From positions 1 through 64,000 of the forward strand of contig CALKDK010000006.1 in assembly GCA_938084055.1 (NCBI GenBank): a stretch of DNA of 64,000 nt, read 5' to 3'. Under the pieces are notes generated by a model, which made no database searches, was not told the DNA's origin, and was given only the letters and a program-made list of their open reading frames with translations. The stretch is from an uncultured Luminiphilus sp. (GTDB taxonomy: Bacteria > Pseudomonadota > Gammaproteobacteria > Pseudomonadales > Halieaceae). Positions 1 through 10,499 of this stretch are shown here, in pieces. Within the stretch, counting starts at the first letter, position 1; the number at the start of each line of letters is the position of its first letter. Position numbers and translations under genes: made by a program.

Positions 1-2007
1 CACAGACATGGCAGCCTCAATGAGGTCAACCTGATCGCGCAAAATATCAAGTGTACCTTCGGTAGACTTTGAATTTGAGAAAGACGGTGGGTCGAGCAAG
101 ACCACATCGTACTTACGCTCGCAGGCCTGCAGCCAGCTCGAGCAGTCCGCGCGTTCCACGCGGTGCTGGCGATCTGACAACCCGTTGAGGGCAAGGTTTT
201 CCCGCAGCCAATTCAGGTAAGTATTCGACAGGTCAATACTTGTTGAAGTCGCGGCGCCGCCCAGCGCCACCTGGATGGTCGCGGCTCCCGTGTAACAGAA
301 CAGGTTCAGGAAATGCTTACCCCTTGATTCCGTGGCCAGTCGTTCGCGGAGTGGCCGGTGATCCAAAAATAAACCGGTATCCAGATAGTCATGTAGATTA
401 ACCAATAAGCGGGCCGGTCCCTCGGTAACCGTAATACGCTCGCCTGTTTGTTTGATCTTGCTGTACTGCTGACTTCCCCGCTGCCGCTGGCGACGCTTGG
501 CGGGAATGGGCTGGTTCGCCGGAAGCGACATAAAAGCCCGAACCGCGGACAACGCCTCTTCAAATCGTTGTTGGGCTGCATGTTCGTCCACCCGTTTTGG
601 CGCGACGTACTCAGCCACGTGGGGATGGTCACCATAAATGTCGATGGCAACGGCATATTCCGGCATATCGGCATCGTAGAGGCGGTAGCAAGAAGTGCCA
701 GTCGTTTTGAGCCAGGGTTTCAGTCGACGGTAATTTTTTTGCAGACGGTTGAGAAGCATGTTTGCGCCCAGCGAAAGGTTTACCGCGGTGGCATCTTCGA
801 CGGGTGACGGTTCTGGGCCCTCGGTGGAGCGTCCCGAAAAGTGATTTCCCTCATTGAGATCGAACAGCAGTAACTGGATATCAATCGCACCGTTGTTCAG
901 GTTGTATCGCTTGTGGCTGCGCAGGCCTATCGCCCGTCCCAACTCCAGGTCCGCAGTCAGGATACCCGCGCGCCACCCCTGGAATTCACGATGCATGACC
1001 TGCCCCAACTCCCGGTACAACAAAGCCAAGGCTGTCGTCTCGCCAAGGCGCTCACCCCAGGGCGGGTTACAAACCAGCAAACCTTCTGGCATGGCTCGAT
1101 GGGTAGGTCGAGTGAGGCTGCTGAGCGCCTTGGGCCGCACCCGAATCAGGGATTCCAGTCCGAGTGCAGCGATGGTCGCTTCCGTGCGGCGAATCGCACC
1201 AATATCACCGTCGTAACCACGAAGCTCAACACCCGGCGGTGCGGACCGCACGCGACTGGAGGCCTCCGCCTTTATGGCCCCCCATTGCTCGGCGCTATGG
1301 CCCTGCCAGCCATGGAACCCCCAGTAACTTCTCCCAAGCCCCGGGGCCCGGTCCTGGGCCATCAGCGCAGCTTCCATCAGCAGGGTGCCGGAACCGCACA
1401 TGGGATCGATGAGCGGCTGCCCTGTCTCCAAGGCCTGTGGCCAGCCGCTGCGAATGAGAACCGCAGCCGCCAGATTTTCCTTTAGGGGAGCCTTACCCGG
1501 ATCGGTGCGATACCCCCTTTGGTGTAGGCTACTGCCCGACAGGTCAATCCCCACAGTAACTCGCCCCCGGTACATCCGCACATTGATACGCAGGTCCGGC
1601 GTCCGGGTATCCACGTTGGGGCGGCTGAGGCCCCGACTACGAAATACATCGACGATGGCATCCTTACAGCGTTGGGCCCCAAACTGGGTGTTGCGAACAC
1701 CCTCGGACCGACCCGAAAAATCGATCGCCAGAGTGCCCTCTGGCGCCAGGTGGTCGACCCAGGGCAAATGGGCCATCCCCTGGTACAGGTCTTCCGCATC
1801 CGAGGCGGCAAATTCACTGAGTTGAAGAATAATCCTGTTGGCGAGACGACTGCAGAGACAGGCGCGGTACCCTACTCCCAACCCGCCGAGAAACGTTACA
1901 CCGGCAACTGTTTCCCGAATCTCAGTGGCGCCAAAACTCTCCAACTCGGGAACCATCAAACTGCCCAGTCCCTTGGGACTCGTGGCAATGAAACGGTGGA
2001 CTGTCAC
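1..2007 (-). CDS. rlmKL: 23S rRNA (guanine-N2/N7) methyltransferase RlmKL (THUMP + two Rossmann MTase domains), C-terminus truncated by window edge
   Basis: Minus-strand frame open from GTG at 2007 to position 1 (absent from ORF track because no stop in window): VTVHRFIATSPKGLGSLMVPELESFGA...DPMCGSGTLLMEAAL...VCNPPWGERLG...HFLNLFCYTGAATIQVALGGA...VVLLDPPSFSNSKS. GTGA overlap with upstream gene. Confidence 0.93.
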   Translation of the reverse strand, partial: MTVHRFIATSPKGLGSLMVPELESFGATEIRETVAGVTFLGGLGVGYRACLCSRLANRIILQLSEFAASDAEDLYQGMAHLPWVDHLAPEGTLAIDFSGRSEGVRNTQFGAQRCKDAIVDVFRSRGLSRPNVDTRTPDLRINVRMYRGRVTVGIDLSGSSLHQRGYRTDPGKAPLKENLAAAVLIRSGWPQALETGQPLIDPMCGSGTLLMEAALMAQDRAPGLGRSYWGFHGWQGHSAEQWGAIKAEASSRVRSAPPGVELRGYDGDIGAIRRTEATIAALGLESLIRVRPKALSSLTRPTHRAMPEGLLVCNPPWGERLGETTALALLYRELGQVMHREFQGWRAGILTADLELGRAIGLRSHKRYNLNNGAIDIQLLLFDLNEGNHFSGRSTEGPEPSPVEDATAVNLSLGANMLLNRLQKNYRRLKPWLKTTGTSCYRLYDADMPEYAVAIDIYGDHPHVAEYVAPKRVDEHAAQQRFEEALSAVRAFMSLPANQPIPAKRRQRQRGSQQYSKIKQTGERITVTEGPARLLVNLHDYLDTGLFLDHRPLRERLATESRGKHFLNLFCYTGAATIQVALGGAATSTSIDLSNTYLNWLRENLALNGLSDRQHRVERADCSSWLQACERKYDVVLLDPPSFSNSKSTEGTLDILRDQVDLIEAAMSV

Positions 2008-3134
2008 AGTCCATCCTGTTCTAGGGAAATGATACGCGCCAGAATCCCACGCCACTGGGCATACTGCTCCTCCAGGGTGCCGGCCAGGCGCACTACATTT
2101 TCGCCGGTACCCAGTACCGTAGGTGCGGTTTCGTTATCAAAGCCGGTCGCAAGTTCAAACAGGTCCTGCTCCTGAATTCGCACGGAGCGGTAGGCAGAGT
2201 AAACCTGCTGCATAGCGGCAAAGCTCCCCTGGTCTGCCTTGAGCTCCCGGCTCGCCGCCCGGGCGGTGTAAGCCTCAAGATATTCTGCCTGCTCAAGGCT
2301 TGATCGGCGCCAGAGTTTATACGTGGGGCCGACCTCATTACCGAGATCGACATACTGCTCATCGACGGTATCGATAAACAAAGCTTCCTGGTTGCGGATG
2401 CGGTCAATACGCGCCAGCATGGGATCGCTATCGGCGGGCAGCCGCTGAATCTGGATGTAGCCACCCTGCTCAACCAGATAGGGCGAAAAAGAAGCCGGGG
2501 CCAGTTCTCCGGCGTAACGTAGATCGGCCACCTGTACCAACCTCCGAATGTCGGTTTCGCTCAGGCCATCCGCAGCGGCCGCCAATCGATTCGCAATCGC
2601 AACAAACAGGGATCGAAAGGGTTCAGAAGCTGCGTCGGTATAATCGGCAGACGATGCCACACCGTGAAAACGCTGCTGGAGCCAAACTCTGTTGGTTGCG
2701 TCCTGCGCCCTGATATCGAGCACGAAATCCCTTCCGTCAGAATGAACGATCTTTCCAGAGACGGTCAGGGCAGCAAACTGGCTGGTGGCGGGGAGCACCC
2801 GCACCGCACCCCACTGACCGGACTCGGTCAGAATATCCCGGAGAGAAGTTGCTGCAAGACGTGCCTCCACGGAGCGCAGTTTGTCCCTGGCATCCTGGGC
2901 ATCCGGGTTACGGATGCCGTCATCAAAAACAACAACACCTATCTCCAGGGCCACGGGCTCAGGTAGGACTGCCAGCTGGGTATCTGCCACTGGCGCAGGC
3001 CAATCTTCAGCCCGCCTGTCAGCCGAATCTATGTCGACAGTGGGCAGTCCCGACGTGGATTCCCGTGGACTGCTGCAACCAGTGATCGCCAGCGTCAGCA
3101 GGGAAACTATGAGGGCCAGCAGCCAAAGCTTCAC
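2004..3134 (-). CDS. putative lipoprotein of unknown function (start likely GTG near 3134)
   Basis: ORF 2004..3194; hydrophobic leader plus lipobox LLTLAITGC; overlaps rlmKL by GTGA. Confidence 0.7.
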   Translation of the reverse strand: MKLWLLALIVSLLTLAITGCSSPRESTSGLPTVDIDSADRRAEDWPAPVADTQLAVLPEPVALEIGVVVFDDGIRNPDAQDARDKLRSVEARLAATSLRDILTESGQWGAVRVLPATSQFAALTVSGKIVHSDGRDFVLDIRAQDATNRVWLQQRFHGVASSADYTDAASEPFRSLFVAIANRLAAAADGLSETDIRRLVQVADLRYAGELAPASFSPYLVEQGGYIQIQRLPADSDPMLARIDRIRNQEALFIDTVDEQYVDLGNEVGPTYKLWRRSSLEQAEYLEAYTARAASRELKADQGSFAAMQQVYSAYRSVRIQEQDLFELATGFDNETAPTVLGTGENVVRLAGTLEEQYAQWRGILARIISLEQDGL

Positions 3135-3136
3135 GA

Positions 3137-3817
3137 TCAAGGTTCCGGCTGTTCTGTGGTGCACACGGTACCCTTCGTGAGCGTCTGTGTGCACCGATAG
3201 CCCGCTTTACTTGGATCAAAACGGGAATAAACGCGATTGACAATAAACGGCTCTCGAACCACAGGCGAGTAGACGGCCGTCTGCAGGACAAGGGAGTCGG
3301 CGAGGGCCGAACGCGTCACCCGGTGCCGTATTGACAGGCCATCGGGAAGGGAAATGTCAAAGAAGAGCTGGTGGCCATCCCAACCACACTGCTCGATACC
3401 AAAAGGGGTTTCGGTCACCGTGGGTGGCGGGCGATCGGTGACGCAGATGAGTGCAAAGCTATTTTCCCGCTTTATACGCACGGTATTGTCTGTTTGTATG
3501 ACCTCCAGCAACTCGGGCGCGGTGATGATTTCCGCCATCTCAGCAAGGGCCAACAAATCACGGCCGGATGCCATAGATCCCCCGGAATAACTCTGGCCAC
3601 GCTCCGCCGCCCGGGCACGGCGGTCGGCTTCCTGTTGCAACTGCCGGATTATGGTATTGAAACGCCGTTGGATATTATCACTACGCGCATAGTCGACTTC
3701 CCAGTTCCCAGTCATATCAATGGGCTTTGCGGGGGCATAGCGTGCTGCTGCTGGTCCGCCGGATTGACAGCCCACCGCAAGGCAAGCAAAACACAGTACA
3801 CTCCAGAGTGTTTTCAT
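3137..3817 (-). CDS. putative lipoprotein of unknown function
   Basis: MKTLWSVLCFACLAVGCQSGG signal/lipobox; adjacent to the next lipoprotein gene. Confidence 0.7.
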   Translation of the reverse strand: MKTLWSVLCFACLAVGCQSGGPAAARYAPAKPIDMTGNWEVDYARSDNIQRRFNTIIRQLQQEADRRARAAERGQSYSGGSMASGRDLLALAEMAEIITAPELLEVIQTDNTVRIKRENSFALICVTDRPPPTVTETPFGIEQCGWDGHQLFFDISLPDGLSIRHRVTRSALADSLVLQTAVYSPVVREPFIVNRVYSRFDPSKAGYRCTQTLTKGTVCTTEQPEP

Positions 3818-4110
3818 GGCATCAAGTGCCTGCGGGGCAAGATGCCCACCCTAATGAACCTCGACAGCAAACTCATAACCCGGGGTAAGCCTCACCCAAC
3901 GTACCCAGCGCCGCCCTGGGGACGCCTACAAGCCCGCTCGAGGACGTAACCGAATGACCATGCACCGAGACCAATGGCGGGTAGCTGCATTCGACCTGCC
4001 GGGGATTCTGCACTGCTACATTTCTACTGAACTCAGCGCAATGCAATCCTGCTCTCCTGTTTTACCCCGGCCACGATCCAATCGCTGGCCCACTATGATA
4101 AAGGGGTTGA

Positions 4111-4731
4111 TTACTGAGGTTGGGCCACGCCCCAAACGTTAAAACCCGCCACCCGCGGCGTGCCCGGCAAATACATTTGCTCGACCTTCCCGAGGCTAAA
4201 ACCATTACCCCCAATGATACCGGTAATATCACGGTTGAGATTACAACCGCCAAAAAGCTGCTTCCAAACAGGGTTTATACGCTGCTGCCAGCGGGCAACG
4301 CCCTCATCCGGAGCGCGGCCATGCTCACAAAACACCAGAGTCCCAGACGGACGTAGGACCCGACGGGCCTCCCTCACGGCCGCGGCAGGGTCAGGTATTG
4401 TACAAAGCGAAAACGTCAACAGCACCGTATCAAAGCTGGCATCGTCGGCGGGAATATCCTCGGCCGAACCCGCCTTGAACTCAACATCGAAGGGCACAGC
4501 GCGGACTCGCGATGTGGCAAGCCGCCAGGATTCCTCGCAGGGATCGATTCCTACCACGCGCTCAACCCGGCTGGCATCGTAATGGGGCAGGTTGTGTCCC
4601 GCACCCAGACCGATTTCAAGAATCTGTCCCTGCGCCTGTGGCACAACTTTCTGACGCTGCCGAACAATAGGCTTGGTGCCGCATGCGCAGGTCACAAGTC
4701 GGGGGACTACATAGCGCCCGTACCATCCCAT
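4111..4731 (-). CDS. class I SAM-dependent methyltransferase (UbiE/type 11-like)
   Basis: ILEIGLGAGHNLPHYD, VVGIDPCEES, FDTVLLTFSLCTIPDP motifs. Confidence 0.85.
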   Translation of the reverse strand: MGWYGRYVVPRLVTCACGTKPIVRQRQKVVPQAQGQILEIGLGAGHNLPHYDASRVERVVGIDPCEESWRLATSRVRAVPFDVEFKAGSAEDIPADDASFDTVLLTFSLCTIPDPAAAVREARRVLRPSGTLVFCEHGRAPDEGVARWQQRINPVWKQLFGGCNLNRDITGIIGGNGFSLGKVEQMYLPGTPRVAGFNVWGVAQPQ

Positions 4732-5447
4732 CAGGACAGTATCTCGGCAAGAAAATCATCCAGGGCACGATAGGCCCTTCGGCTCGCCGTAGCACTGTAG
4801 ACGGTACCGAAATCAGGATCATTGGCATCCGGGTTGGTAAAGGCATGTAGGGTTTGGCCGTAGGCATGAAGCTGCCAATCGCAGCCGGCCTCGGTCATTT
4901 CAGCCGCGAAGGAAACCACCTGCTCCGGAGGCACCATGGGATCATCGTAGCCGTGCAGTACCAGCACCTTGGCAGCAATTTTTGGCGCGGGTAGATTATC
5001 CGCCGGCATAAGCAGCCCGTGCAGCGATACAACCCCCGCCACGTCCGCCCGGGCGCGCGCCAGATCCAAAACACAGAGTCCACCGAAACAAAAACCAATG
5101 GCGGCAACCGCCTCATCTGCGGTCTCAGCCAGGCCTCGGACGGCATCAGCAGCAGCACCAATACGGGCCTGCAGCAGCGCTCGATTCGAGACCACGGGCG
5201 ACATCAGTGCCGTGCACTCTTCCTTGTCACCACCGGTGGCTCCATCGCCGTACATATCCACCGCGAATCCCACATAACCAATATCGGCAAGGCGCACCGC
5301 CTGGTCTTTCTCAAAGTCCGTACAGCCCGCCCAGGTTGGCGCAACCAACACAGCTGGACGCGGTCCCAGCGCATCATCCCAGGCCAGATGGCCACGTAGC
5401 GTGGTTTCGCCGTCTGTATAAGTCACCTCTCGCGTCTGTACTGTCAT
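4731..5447 (-). CDS. dienelactone hydrolase family protein
   Basis: GFCFGGLCVLDLAR nucleophile elbow (Cys), LHGYDDPMVPPEQ, LHAF near C-terminus. Confidence 0.88.
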   Translation of the reverse strand: MTVQTREVTYTDGETTLRGHLAWDDALGPRPAVLVAPTWAGCTDFEKDQAVRLADIGYVGFAVDMYGDGATGGDKEECTALMSPVVSNRALLQARIGAAADAVRGLAETADEAVAAIGFCFGGLCVLDLARARADVAGVVSLHGLLMPADNLPAPKIAAKVLVLHGYDDPMVPPEQVVSFAAEMTEAGCDWQLHAYGQTLHAFTNPDANDPDFGTVYSATASRRAYRALDDFLAEILS

Positions 5448-5588
5448 AGTCTGCTGCTCCAGAAAAACTTGTGCTTTAGAAATAGGCTCAGGCGAACCGA
5501 TAAGACTGGTCTGTCAGTATACCCCCGGTCCTGATGGCAATAGTAATCCATCCCGCACCCGAGTCAGATGGGTGCTACGGGAAATCCG

Positions 5589-6335
5589 TTACAAAGGGTA
5601 GGCCAGCGGATCAATCACACGCATTTCAGACTCAATCCAATCCTCCACTCGGGCCATCATCTCCGCTGGGGATTCGCCGTCAGCCAATGCCATCGGTTCG
5701 CCAATCGAAACGTCAATCACCCCCGGAATAAATCGCCAGGTTCTACGGGGCCAGCACCGGCCGGAGGCCACGGCGATGGGGATGATCCTCGCACCCGTGG
5801 CGAGAGCCAGCCGCGCGGCACCACTTTTATAGTCGCCCTGCTGCCCCCTGGGCGTTCGAGTACCCTCGGGAAACATAATGATCCATTTGCCCCTGTCCAT
5901 GAGTTCGGCACCCAGCGTCGCGACCTTGTTCCAGGCCTCACTGCGGGCACTGCGATCTATATGAACCATATTCAACCGGGCCATCGACCATCCAAAAAAG
6001 GGGATGTACAGCAGTTCTTTCTTGAATACATAGGCCAGTGGATGGGGTGACATGCTGGGGAAAAAAAAGGTCTCCCAGGTCGACTGGTGTTTGGGACAGA
6101 GGATGATGCGCTGGTTGTCATCCTTGTCTGGCAGGTTCTCGAGCCCGTGGATACGGTAACGAACCCCACCAATCCTGCGTATTGCAAAAATTGCTGCGAA
6201 CAGCCAGGGCTGGGCAAACCACCACCACAGTCGGTCAGCATTGACCGCCAGCGAAAACACCAGCAGCAGCGTCCCCATGGGAACAACAGACAGGGCAATC
6301 CATAGGAATGTCAGTAGGGACCTGAACGTCCTCAT
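5589..6335 (-). CDS. 1-acyl-sn-glycerol-3-phosphate acyltransferase family (PlsC-like)
   Basis: KHQSTWETF, FPEGTRTPRGQQG; likely start MRTFRSLLTFLW at 6335. Confidence 0.88.
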   Translation of the reverse strand: MRTFRSLLTFLWIALSVVPMGTLLLVFSLAVNADRLWWWFAQPWLFAAIFAIRRIGGVRYRIHGLENLPDKDDNQRIILCPKHQSTWETFFFPSMSPHPLAYVFKKELLYIPFFGWSMARLNMVHIDRSARSEAWNKVATLGAELMDRGKWIIMFPEGTRTPRGQQGDYKSGAARLALATGARIIPIAVASGRCWPRRTWRFIPGVIDVSIGEPMALADGESPAEMMARVEDWIESEMRVIDPLAYPL

Positions 6336-6477
6336 ACCCGGGCGACCTCGATTTCTGCTTATGGCGCAGATCCAAAAACTTAACGGGATGCGCATTTAAA
6401 CAGAAAAAGGCTGTCCCGGGGTTGCCCGGAAAGGAATCCAGTGAACTTGGCAAAGGACACGGTTATACTGAGTGGCT

Positions 6478-6822
6478 ATGAAACGCGCCAGTTACCGATA
6501 CCGTGCAACCAAGGCAGACCTACGCTCTGACCTCAATAAAGACGTGGCGGCCTTTCTCTCCAGGGGCGGCAGCATCGAGCACTTCGAACCGGGAGAAACC
6601 GCTCTTGAAGCAAGGGTTTCGCCCCTTCGCACGCCCATCTTCAACGAACCAAAGACAGAGCGCACTCCCGTCGATGATGTCATGGCCGCACTCGACGCAC
6701 GACGGCGAAAAAACCTCAAGCGCGCCCCGGCACGCAAACGAGGTCGAAAACCACAACTGCGAAAACGCATTATCTACGATGATTTTGGCGAGGCACTGCG
6801 TACTGTTTGGCAGGACGACTGA
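6478..6822 (+). CDS. small basic hypothetical protein (FLSRGG...EPGE motif)
   Basis: ORF 6472..6822; likely start ATG 6478 MKRASYRYRATKADLRSDLNKDVAAFLSRGGSIEHFEPGE; basic C-terminal half. Confidence 0.65.
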   Translation: MKRASYRYRATKADLRSDLNKDVAAFLSRGGSIEHFEPGETALEARVSPLRTPIFNEPKTERTPVDDVMAALDARRRKNLKRAPARKRGRKPQLRKRIIYDDFGEALRTVWQDD

Positions 6823-6895
6823 CAGCCAGCGGTGAACTGCCATGGGGTGATGACCGTAACCCCACTGCCATTGCCAACATCCATCGGGAGCGATA

Positions 6896-8302
6896 ATGAT
6901 TACCCTTCGCGAGGAAATTACCGTAGCGCGGTCGGTACAGGACTGTTTTCGTTATGTCGCCGACTTCAGAACCGCCCCCGAATGGGATGCCACCGCCGTG
7001 CGCTCCCGAAAGGTTTCCGAAGGACCTGTCGGGCTGGGTTCGCAATTCGATGTGGACTGCGCAGTGGGTCCATCGACCCTTAAACTGCATTACGAAGTGA
7101 CTGAATATGAGCCCTGGGCAACCGTTGCCCTGGTGGGGAAAGGGCGTTTTTTCGAGGTGCAGGACACCATCACCTTCACGGAAACCGATGCCGGAACGCG
7201 CATAGTCTATTGCGCCGAATTCACCTATCGCTGGGGTCTTGAACGCTTGGAGGGACAACTGGAATCTGGCATGCGAGCCATGGGGGCCGAGAGCCTCTCT
7301 GGCATGAAGAAGGCACTTGAGAAAACCCCGAGTGTCCCGGAAATATCAGCCTGTTCAAACCGGGCAGACCGCTGGGTCGCGCCGGGTGTGGCTATGTTTT
7401 CCAGGTGGGGTTATCAGCGCAGTCTGCCACAGCGACAACCCGTAGCCCATTTCATGGATGGGCAGCACGTCGTGCTGACTGGGGCCAACAGTGGTCTGGG
7501 GCTGGCCACCGCCATTGCCCTGGCGGAGGCCGGAGCAGACCTGACCCTGATTATCAGGGACCCTAAGAAGCAGCAGGGTCTGCTCAACACACTGGAAGCC
7601 AAAACGGGCCGAACGGATGTGGAAATCGAACTGGCGGACCTGGGTCTCCTGGAGGAGGTGGAGAACCTCTCCCAACGCCTACTGGCAAAAGGGAAACCCA
7701 TCGACATCCTGATCAACAATGCCGGCGCCCTGTTCAATACCTATGGACTGACCGGGGAAGGTCTGGAGCAAAGCTTTGCCCTCCTGCTGCTGAGCCCTTG
7801 GCGGCTGACCCGTAACCTGCTCCCTCTGCTCTCTGCAAACACCCGCACAGCGCGGGTTATCAACGTGGTTTCGGGCGGAATGTACACCGAAAAGCTCGCC
7901 TGCGACCGTCTTATCATGAACCCCTCGGACTATCAGGGCCCACGGGCCTACGCCCGAGCCAAACGCGCCCTGACCGTACTCACAGAGTTGTGGGCAGAAG
8001 AATGGTCCGACCATGATATCGTCGTCAATGCCATGCATCCCGGCTGGGCTGACACGCCGGGGGTGGCTTCAGCCCTTCCTACTTTTCGCGCGGTGACCCG
8101 GCGCATCCTGCGTAGCCCTGAAGAGGGTGCGGACACCATTGTCTGGATGGCGAGGGCGAAAGAAGCCGGGAACATTACCGGCAAACTCTTCCTCGATCGC
8201 GAACCACGAACACCCTATCTGCTGGAGAAAACGCGGGAACCAGCCGCTGAGCGTCATGGGCTGGAAGCTTTTCTGGCGCAACAGCTACCCAGGCCTTCCT
8301 GA
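6896..8302 (+). CDS. fusion: N-terminal SRPBCC/polyketide-cyclase-like domain + C-terminal SDR
   Basis: N-term MITLREEITVARSVQDCFRYVADFRTAPEWD (SRPBCC-type); then VVLTGANSGLGLATAIALAEAGA, ILINNAGAL, YARAK. Confidence 0.85.
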   Translation: MITLREEITVARSVQDCFRYVADFRTAPEWDATAVRSRKVSEGPVGLGSQFDVDCAVGPSTLKLHYEVTEYEPWATVALVGKGRFFEVQDTITFTETDAGTRIVYCAEFTYRWGLERLEGQLESGMRAMGAESLSGMKKALEKTPSVPEISACSNRADRWVAPGVAMFSRWGYQRSLPQRQPVAHFMDGQHVVLTGANSGLGLATAIALAEAGADLTLIIRDPKKQQGLLNTLEAKTGRTDVEIELADLGLLEEVENLSQRLLAKGKPIDILINNAGALFNTYGLTGEGLEQSFALLLLSPWRLTRNLLPLLSANTRTARVINVVSGGMYTEKLACDRLIMNPSDYQGPRAYARAKRALTVLTELWAEEWSDHDIVVNAMHPGWADTPGVASALPTFRAVTRRILRSPEEGADTIVWMARAKEAGNITGKLFLDREPRTPYLLEKTREPAAERHGLEAFLAQQLPRPS

Positions 8303-8463
8303 GCCTTCGCCGCAGCACGGGAACGTCAAGCACCATTCCAGGGACTGTGACACCATGACTCAGGTTGTTCCCCCTCAACCGCGGTCCCTCAGCGGTCTGT
8401 ATGCTGGTCTGGTGGCGCTGCGGACGCTAAGCTGCAGTCCCTAACCTCGAGAGGAATAAGCCC

Positions 8464-9636
8464 GTGGCCGCCCCCATCAACCCGTACAAACCAAGCATAG
8501 ACGAGGATGCCATCCTCGATCTAAAGATGCGCCTCCGCGGCACCCGACTCCCCGATGAAGAGACTGTTGAAGACTGGAGCCAGGGAATACCGCTTGCATA
8601 CGTCCGGGAACTGACCGACTACTGGCGCGATGACTACGATATGGCAAGGGTCGCGGACAGCCTGAATAAATGGCCCAACTTTATGACTGAAATAGACGGA
8701 CTGGATCTACACTTTCTGTATCAGCGCTCCCCCCACAGTGGCGCCACGCCGCTGCTGCTCACCCACGGCTGGCCAGGATCGATTCTGGAATTCCGGCACG
8801 TCATTGATCGGCTTGTAAACCCGACAGAACATGGCGGACGAGCTGAGAACGCCTTCCACGTGGTCGTCCCTGCCCTACCAGGCTATGGCTTTTCCGGTAA
8901 GCCCCGCGTCCCGGGAACCAGCGTCCATCGAATCGCTGAACTGTGGATTGCCCTCATGGCACGACTGGGGCATGACCAGTTCCTGGCCCACGGGGGTGAC
9001 TGGGGTGCATTGATAACACAGGCGATTGCAACCACGCCTGGAACACCCTGTGCCGGCATCCACATTACCCTGCCGGTGGTAGCGCCCGACCCCGAGACCC
9101 TCGACAAGCTGCTGCCAGAGGAGGTGACCGCCCTCGATGCTTTTAACTTCTATCAGGAGTGGGATTCCGGGTACTCCAAGCAGCAAAGTACTCGCCCGCA
9201 GACACTGGGCTATGGCCTGGCCGATTCCCCAACAGGGCAACTCGCCTGGATTGTCGAGAAATACGGACAGTGGTGCGACTGCGAGCAAAACGGGGCACGT
9301 CACCCGGAAAATGCGGTAGCAAGAGATGAGCTCCTGGATACCGTCATGATGTATTGGCTGACCAATACCGGGGCGAGCTCAGCCCGACTCTATTGGGAAA
9401 GTTTCAACGACCCGGATATGTCAGAAGTCGCATTGCCCACCGGTATCTCCCTCTTTCCCAGGGAAATCTTCCGATCCAGTGAGCGCTGGGCAAAGAAAAA
9501 ATTCCTCGGACTCATGTACTTCAATGACAAGATTGACAAAGGGGGACACTTCTCAGCACTCGAAGTGCCTGAAACCCTGGTAACGGAACTATGGTCCTGG
9601 CGAGACGCATTACGAAGCCAGGAGATCCTCGGGTGA
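8464..9636 (+). CDS. epoxide hydrolase (EHN N-terminal domain, alpha/beta hydrolase)
   Basis: GTG start; LLLTHGWPGSILEF, GYGFSGKP, HGGDWGALI, KGGHFSALE. Confidence 0.9.
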   Translation: MAAPINPYKPSIDEDAILDLKMRLRGTRLPDEETVEDWSQGIPLAYVRELTDYWRDDYDMARVADSLNKWPNFMTEIDGLDLHFLYQRSPHSGATPLLLTHGWPGSILEFRHVIDRLVNPTEHGGRAENAFHVVVPALPGYGFSGKPRVPGTSVHRIAELWIALMARLGHDQFLAHGGDWGALITQAIATTPGTPCAGIHITLPVVAPDPETLDKLLPEEVTALDAFNFYQEWDSGYSKQQSTRPQTLGYGLADSPTGQLAWIVEKYGQWCDCEQNGARHPENAVARDELLDTVMMYWLTNTGASSARLYWESFNDPDMSEVALPTGISLFPREIFRSSERWAKKKFLGLMYFNDKIDKGGHFSALEVPETLVTELWSWRDALRSQEILG

Positions 9637-10337
9637 CAGAGAAAAGCTATACGTCACCTTTTATCTCGGAAGATATCGGCGACCTGCACTCCGAGCACTG
9701 GATTGCCCGACGCAAGATAGCCACCGCGATGCGGGACCTTATCGAGGCCTCCACGACCAGTGCTATCGACCCCGCCGAGGCCGAATCCATCGCCGACAAC
9801 ATAGAAACAATGGCGGCTCGCTTGCGAAAGCACAAGCAGCTGCGTGGCGTGATAGCACATGCAAAAACCTATGGCAGCTTTCCTGTGGCCAACCATGAGA
9901 TGTTGTCAGTTGGGGGTGCCAGTCACCCAATGGCACCGGGACTCCGGCATTGGGACGACGGTGACAAGGTCAGGGGCACAGTAACTTTTGACTGGGCTTA
10001 TGAGGGACCGCCGAATCATGTTCACGGGGGCTGGGTGGCCGCCATACTCGATCATTTCATGGGTATGGCCCAGATCCGAGCCGGCGCGCCGGGGATGACT
10101 GGCGGATTGGATGTGCGCTATCTCCAACCCACGCCCCTCAATCGCAAGCTTGATCTGGTAGCCACGCTGGAAAGACTCTCTGATCGCAAGACCCGCGTGG
10201 AGGCGACATTGGGCTGCGAGGATACCGTCACAGCATCAGCCACAGCCGTTTTCGTGAAACCGAAGGGCGCAATTTTCAGTGAGGGGATGATCAGCACCGT
10301 AATCGAAAAGGACCCACCCGCAGCTGGAAGTAGGTGA
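9633..10337 (+). CDS. hotdog-fold thioesterase (PaaI-like)
   Basis: GTG start overlapping upstream stop (GTGA); GPPNHVHGGWVAAILDHFMGMA. Confidence 0.82.
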   Translation: MTEKSYTSPFISEDIGDLHSEHWIARRKIATAMRDLIEASTTSAIDPAEAESIADNIETMAARLRKHKQLRGVIAHAKTYGSFPVANHEMLSVGGASHPMAPGLRHWDDGDKVRGTVTFDWAYEGPPNHVHGGWVAAILDHFMGMAQIRAGAPGMTGGLDVRYLQPTPLNRKLDLVATLERLSDRKTRVEATLGCEDTVTASATAVFVKPKGAIFSEGMISTVIEKDPPAAGSR

Positions 10338-10499
10338 AGCAAGAAAGGCTGTAACTACCGGGCAAGCCGCAACCCACAGATTGCCTGACAACAGGACGCT
10401 ACCCGATATTTTGGCCACCGGTTGATCCAACGTGGCACTTGCACCGCTTCCGCCAAACATGGAGCCGTCCGCCCTGCATTCAGTGGCCGGTCCGGAGGG

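Noticed and set aside
854-2175. Many plus-strand ORFs (854..1216, 913..1485, 1385..1825, 1672..2175)
   Set aside because: They are antisense to the continuous RlmKL reading frame and show no protein-like motifs.
6060-6110. PlsC motif HQSTWE (HX4E rather than HX4D)
   Set aside because: This variant is common in a known proteobacterial acyltransferase subfamily; not novel.
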